DNA from: an uncultured bacterium
GTDB taxonomy: Bacteria > Pseudomonadota > Gammaproteobacteria > Burkholderiales > Burkholderiaceae_D
Length of the DNA: 8,710 bases
Assembly: GCA_903872555.1 (NCBI GenBank)
Contig: CAIQLE010000210.1
Span: forward strand, 1 to 8,710
Reading direction: 5' to 3'
Shown: piece after piece, positions 5,686 through 8,710 of the stretch
Layout: the number at the start of each line of letters is the position of its first letter
Numbering within the stretch: the stretch's first letter is position 1
Made by a program: the position numbers and the translations under genes
The notes under the pieces: generated by a model
The model's input: only the letters and a program-made list of their open reading frames with translations
Told to the model about the DNA's origin: nothing
Databases searched by the model: none

Positions 5686-6108
5686 ATGAGACCTTTACAC
5701 ACCCACTACGACAACCTCAAGGTCGCGCGCAATGCGCCCCCCGAAGTGATACGGGCCGCTTACAAGACGCTGTGTCACAAATTCCATCCTGATCGTCATG
5801 GCGGTAGTGCCAGTTCCACACAAACCTTTCAATTGATTACGGCGGCCTATGAGGTTTTATCGGATGCAGAGCGCAGGCAACAGCATGATGCCTGGATAGC
5901 CCGTGCTGAAAGTCAGCATACAAAAACGCCAGCTGAAAAAACGATACGTCCCTGGAATGGTCTGGAGCGTCGCCGCTTGCCCTGGCCCGTATCATCCAGC
6001 CCGAAAACAGACAGGCATGGTCGTATGCGCATCACTGCTGCCGTGGCTGCTTTATGGGCTTCGGTGGCTTTGGTCGGAACGATGCTGTTCCTGATTTATC
6101 AATCCTGA
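5686..6108 (+). CDS. Tail-anchored J-domain (DnaJ-like) protein
   Basis: The protein has 140 residues from the ATG at 5686. A J-domain begins almost at once (HYDNL at about residue 7) and runs to about residue 70. The invariant HPD (34-36, in HPDRH) needed to stimulate DnaK ATPase is intact. There is no Gly/Phe region, zinc finger or C-terminal substrate domain, so it is not DnaJ itself. After a basic linker (RMR at about 113-115) a single hydrophobic segment (about 116-137) ends the protein, giving a C-tail anchor that would leave the J-domain in the cytoplasm, like E. coli DjlB/DjlC in layout. It probably recruits a DnaK-type chaperone to the membrane; the client is unknown. An upstream in-frame ATG at 5653 would add 11 residues outside the domain; neither start has a strong SD site. 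The 3' end overlaps the convergent ligase gene by 10 bp. Confidence 0.85.
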   Translation: MRPLHTHYDNLKVARNAPPEVIRAAYKTLCHKFHPDRHGGSASSTQTFQLITAAYEVLSDAERRQQHDAWIARAESQHTKTPAEKTIRPWNGLERRRLPWPVSSSPKTDRHGRMRITAAVAALWASVALVGTMLFLIYQS

Positions 6109-7694
6109 GTCATGGAGCGCAGTGCACGCTTGAGCAGTTTGCCATTCGGATTGCGCGGCAGGGGATGATCGACGAACATGACTTGTTCGGGTACTTTGTA
6201 ATCAGCCAGATGAGCCGCGCAGTGTGCACGTACCGAGGCCACATCTATTTGCTGTAATTGGGTATAGATATATGCGTGAACCCGCTCACCTAAGACTTCG
6301 CACGGGTGTCCTACTACTGCAGCTTCAATCACTCCGGGTAGTGCCATCAGTGCATTTTCTACTTCGACAGAATAAATTTTATAGCCGCCACGATTGATCA
6401 TGTCTTTGATGCGATCGAAGATGCGCACCAGTCCCAGTGCATCTTTAGAACCGATGTCGCCTGAACGCCAGTAACCGTCAGTGAAACCTTTGGCAGTCGC
6501 TTCGGGGTTGTCCCAGTAACCGGGCACCACCATCGCACCGCCTATCCATAACTCACCTGATTCGCCGGGGGCGAGTGATTCACCTTGATCATTCTTGATC
6601 AGGATATTTGCACAGGGCACGGGCAGGCCGACACTGTCATTGTGTAGCGCCGACAGTCCCAGCGGCATGATGGTGGCGGGTGATGTGGTCTCGGTCGCGC
6701 CATAGCAATTGACCAGTGTCAGCGCGGGCACCGCTGCCGCGAGTGCCTGTACCGTGGGCACCGGCATAGGTGCGCCGCCAAAGCCGCCTACGCGCCAGGA
6801 AGATAAATCCAGCTGACTGAAATTCTCTTGCAGCAGACATAGCTGATACATCGCCGGCACCATCAGCGAATAGCTCATCCGTTCACGCGCAGCGAGCGCC
6901 AGAAATTCACTGGCCTTGAATTCCGGAACAATGATCAGCGTACCGCCCACATGGACGATGGTGGCGATCAGTGCGATCAGTCCCGTGACATGGCTGGCAG
7001 GTACAGCCAGTGCGGCGCGGTCATGCTTGTTTAACTTGAATGCGACTTCATAGTGAATCACTGAGTGGGCAATATTCAGATGCGTGAGCATCGCGCCCTT
7101 GGGCCTGCCTGTGGTGCCGGAGGTGTAAAGAATGCAGGCGCAGGCATCTTCATCAATACTGGCGGGTGTGAGGTCTGTGTGCGCTTGGTCGGTTTCAGCC
7201 ACGGCCATAGCGCCAAGCTTGTGCGTGGATAGTCTCAGACGCAGTAGCGGCGCTGCAGGCGCATCAGGAATGCGATCGGATAAATGATCGTCATACACAA
7301 TCCCGGCAGCACCGCATTGATTGACGATATACGCCAGACCGGGGGCTTGTTCACGCGTGCCTACCGGTACGGCAATCATGCCCAGTTTTTGCAGGGCGAA
7401 TAAGACAAAGATAAATTCAGGCCGGTTAGACAGAAACATCACCACGCGCTCGCCCTGACTCAGTCCCAGGCTGCTGAAACCTTGCGCGAGCCTGTCGATT
7501 TCCTGAGCCGCTTCAGCATAAGTCCAGCGCTGCCCATTGCAGCTGATGGCTTCGTGATTTGGATGCTGTGCAAGGGAACGCGCGAACAGAGCATAAAAGG
7601 AAGGTGGCCGCTCAGTGAAGCAGAGCAGCTCGCGTCCATAATGCGTTTCGTTGCGCATGGCTGGCAGCGTTACGTGGTTTTGCCAGATTATCAT
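6099..7694 (-). CDS. AMP-forming acyl-CoA synthetase (acyl-CoA ligase)
   Basis: This 531-residue class I adenylate-forming enzyme activates a carboxylic acid with ATP and CoA to acyl-CoA, AMP and PPi. Landmarks in order: P-loop YTSGTTGRPKG (190-200), YGATET (331-336), YWRSGD with ATP-ribose-binding D413, the hinge region DRIKDMINRGG (427-437), and PRNPNGK with catalytic K519. Length and spacing are full-size for the fatty-acid/aromatic-acid CoA ligase group. Substrate class cannot be read reliably from sequence. The start ATG at 7694 overlaps the TGA of the upstream livF-like gene (ATGA), so translation is probably coupled, which explains the missing SD site. An ATG at 7658 is a weaker alternative. 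Operon position behind a Liv-type ABC importer suggests it activates the imported organic acid. It ends 10 bp inside the convergent J-domain gene. Confidence 0.92.
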   Translation of the reverse strand: MIIWQNHVTLPAMRNETHYGRELLCFTERPPSFYALFARSLAQHPNHEAISCNGQRWTYAEAAQEIDRLAQGFSSLGLSQGERVVMFLSNRPEFIFVLFALQKLGMIAVPVGTREQAPGLAYIVNQCGAAGIVYDDHLSDRIPDAPAAPLLRLRLSTHKLGAMAVAETDQAHTDLTPASIDEDACACILYTSGTTGRPKGAMLTHLNIAHSVIHYEVAFKLNKHDRAALAVPASHVTGLIALIATIVHVGGTLIIVPEFKASEFLALAARERMSYSLMVPAMYQLCLLQENFSQLDLSSWRVGGFGGAPMPVPTVQALAAAVPALTLVNCYGATETTSPATIMPLGLSALHNDSVGLPVPCANILIKNDQGESLAPGESGELWIGGAMVVPGYWDNPEATAKGFTDGYWRSGDIGSKDALGLVRIFDRIKDMINRGGYKIYSVEVENALMALPGVIEAAVVGHPCEVLGERVHAYIYTQLQQIDVASVRAHCAAHLADYKVPEQVMFVDHPLPRNPNGKLLKRALRSMTQD

Positions 7695-8332
7695 TGCTGA
7701 TTGGCGCCGCGCTCGATCACGATTTCGGTATCCAGTAAATTTCTGGAATGATTGGTATCAGACTGAGCAATCAGCACCGATAAATCGGTACCGCGCAAAC
7801 CAGAGATGACTTCAGACAAACGTTCCGACAAAGCCGGAGCGACGCCTTCAAAAGGTTCGTCCAGTATCAGTAACTTTCGACCTATGCCCAGTGCGCGTGC
7901 CAGTGCCACGAGTTTTTGCTGTCCACCCGAGAGCAGCAGTGCACGCCGCTCACGCATGTCTTTTAATTCAGGCAGTACGCTGTAAATAAATTCCAGACGC
8001 GGCGTAGTGTCTGCCAGTTTCGATGCCCACAGCGGAACCAGAATATTTTCTTCTACCGTCAGTTCCGGCACCAGACCGCGATCTTCAGGCATATAACCTA
8101 TGCCCATGGCCGCGCGTGCATGCCGTGGCAGGCGGGATAAATCCTGGCCCTCAAAATGCAAGCTGCCCTGACTCAGCGACAAGTGGCCCATGATGGCGCG
8201 CAGGGTGGTGCTCTTGCCAGCACCATTGCGACCGATCAGACCGGTCATTTGTCCTTGTGCGATGTCGAGTGATAGTCCGCGCAGCACTTGCACGGATTGT
8301 ATGGCGACATGAATACCGGCGACCTTAAGCAT
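7691..8332 (-). CDS. LivF-type ABC transporter ATP-binding protein
   Basis: This 213-residue cytoplasmic ATPase is from the branched-chain-amino-acid-family (HAAT) importers. Visible motifs: Walker A GRNGAGKST (34-42), a Q-loop region with Glu in place of Gln (YMPEDR), signature LSGGQQK (134-140), and Walker B LLILDEP (154-160). The switch region reads LIAQSDTN, without the usual His at that point; LivF proteins often have Asn or Gln here. An ATG at 8353 would add seven residues, but the ATG at 8332 has an AGGAAAG site just upstream and gives the family's usual MLKV start. The start overlaps the livG-like stop by 8 bp and the stop overlaps the ligase start by 4 bp, so it is one operon. The protein ends at about ERGANQQ, roughly 20 residues earlier than typical LivF (about 235). 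The substrate is probably an organic acid, given the ligase. Confidence 0.9.
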   Translation of the reverse strand: MLKVAGIHVAIQSVQVLRGLSLDIAQGQMTGLIGRNGAGKSTTLRAIMGHLSLSQGSLHFEGQDLSRLPRHARAAMGIGYMPEDRGLVPELTVEENILVPLWASKLADTTPRLEFIYSVLPELKDMRERRALLLSGGQQKLVALARALGIGRKLLILDEPFEGVAPALSERLSEVISGLRGTDLSVLIAQSDTNHSRNLLDTEIVIERGANQQ

Positions 8333-8710
8333 GCTCTTTCCTGTGGTTTGCACTGCCTGTCACATAGCGTTTTACATCCGGGTCAGCCAGCACGGTGTCA
8401 GGCTTGCCATCGGCAATAATGCGGCCGCTGTAAAAGGCAGCTACGCGATCGGCGAAACGCTCAACGATGTCCATGTCATGTTCAACAAACAGTACCGTGA
8501 CTGCTTCTTGCGAGAGCGCGCGCATGACGGTTTCCATCATGGGAAATTTTTCATCTGCGGACACGCCGGAAGTCGGTTCGTCCAGCAGCAAGACCTTGGG
8601 ATGCCGGGTCAGTGCCATTGCAATGTCGAGCAATTTGCGCACGCCGCCCGGTAATTCACCCACCAGACGATCGGCATGGGCAGTGAGCTCAAAACGTTCC
8701 AGTAATTCAG
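8325..8710 (-). CDS. LivG-type ABC transporter ATP-binding protein (C-terminal part; 5' end outside the window)
   Basis: The frame is open from the right edge to the TAA at 8325-8327, showing the last 127 residues of an ATPase of about 250. A GTG at 8663 is internal, not the start: the codons above it (ELLERFELTAHADRL) match the helical subdomain preceding the signature in this family. Present are a modified signature LPGGVRK (visible residues 19-25; canonical LSGGQ), DIAMAL, Walker B VLLLDEP, the D-loop (SGVSADE), and an H-loop histidine in FVEHDMD. Walker A lies beyond the window. The C-terminus (DGKPDTVLADPDVKRYVTG) is typical for LivG. It is the second ATPase of the importer with the adjacent livF-like gene. 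The permeases (LivH/LivM-like) and binding protein are expected beyond 8710, which is inference. Confidence 0.88.
   Translation of the reverse strand, partial: ELLERFELTAHADRLVGELPGGVRKLLDIAMALTRHPKVLLLDEPTSGVSADEKFPMMETVMRALSQEAVTVLFVEHDMDIVERFADRVAAFYSGRIIADGKPDTVLADPDVKRYVTGSANHRKEHA
8336..8342 (-). promoter_or_regulatory. Ribosome binding site that sets the livF-like start
   Basis: On the minus strand AGGAAAG precedes ATG 8332 by 3 nt (5 nt from the AGGAA core). It lies within the end of the livG-like gene and supports 8332 over the upstream ATG at 8353. Confidence 0.65.

Noticed and set aside
1..8710. CRISPR array, tRNA, rRNA, insertion sequence or defence/toxin system
   Set aside because: No spaced repeats, tRNA-like cloverleaf, transposase motifs, terminal inverted repeats or nuclease/toxin motifs were seen; the one repeat array is coding and has no spacers.

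Overview
The window looks like a chromosomal stretch of a betaproteobacterium, probably Burkholderiales and perhaps an Oxalobacteraceae such as Undibacterium. This is an inference from moderate GC (roughly 50-55% by eye), a WxxGxW-repeat secreted protein, a J-domain protein of a type I associate with that group, and a Liv-type ABC transporter next to an acyl-CoA ligase. No rRNA, tRNA, CRISPR array, transposase or phage gene was seen.

Layout from left to right. (1) Positions 2-361 hold the 3' end of an AT-rich, unrecognised + strand gene whose composition differs from everything to its right. (2) Positions 477-968 encode a small secreted protein with WxxGxW repeats and a His/Gly-rich tail built on an 18-bp tandem repeat. 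(3) Positions 1025-2353 on the minus strand encode a GAF-EAL protein with the residues expected of an active c-di-GMP phosphodiesterase. (4) A 226-bp divergent intergenic region carrying a duplicated TTTGTTCAAA motif separates it from an FMN-dependent 2-hydroxy-acid dehydrogenase (2580-3734, closest in memory to MdlB and LldD). (5) A short hydrophilic protein with a C-terminal FPASDP motif (3811-4263) follows. Its 3' end overlaps that of a convergent MosC/YbjJ-like MFS transporter (4196-5449, minus) by 68 bp. (6) A J-domain protein with a C-terminal membrane anchor (5686-6108) follows on the + strand. (7) From 8710 back to 6099 on the minus strand runs a tight operon: the livG-like ATPase (cut by the window edge), the livF-like ATPase, and an acyl-CoA ligase, joined by 8-bp and 4-bp overlaps.

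The clearest functional unit is the liv-like/ligase operon. Uptake by a branched-chain-amino-acid-family ABC importer followed by CoA activation suggests import and activation of an organic acid (aromatic, alicyclic or fatty) rather than of an amino acid. The hydroxy-acid dehydrogenase could belong to the same acid-catabolic theme, but it is about 2.4 kb away on the other strand and nothing in the sequence links them. The rest look like separate, individually regulated genes. I see no convincing undescribed multi-gene system. The most open items are the FPASDP-motif protein with its overlap and stem-loop, the AT-rich gene at the left edge, and the structured leader upstream of the MFS gene.
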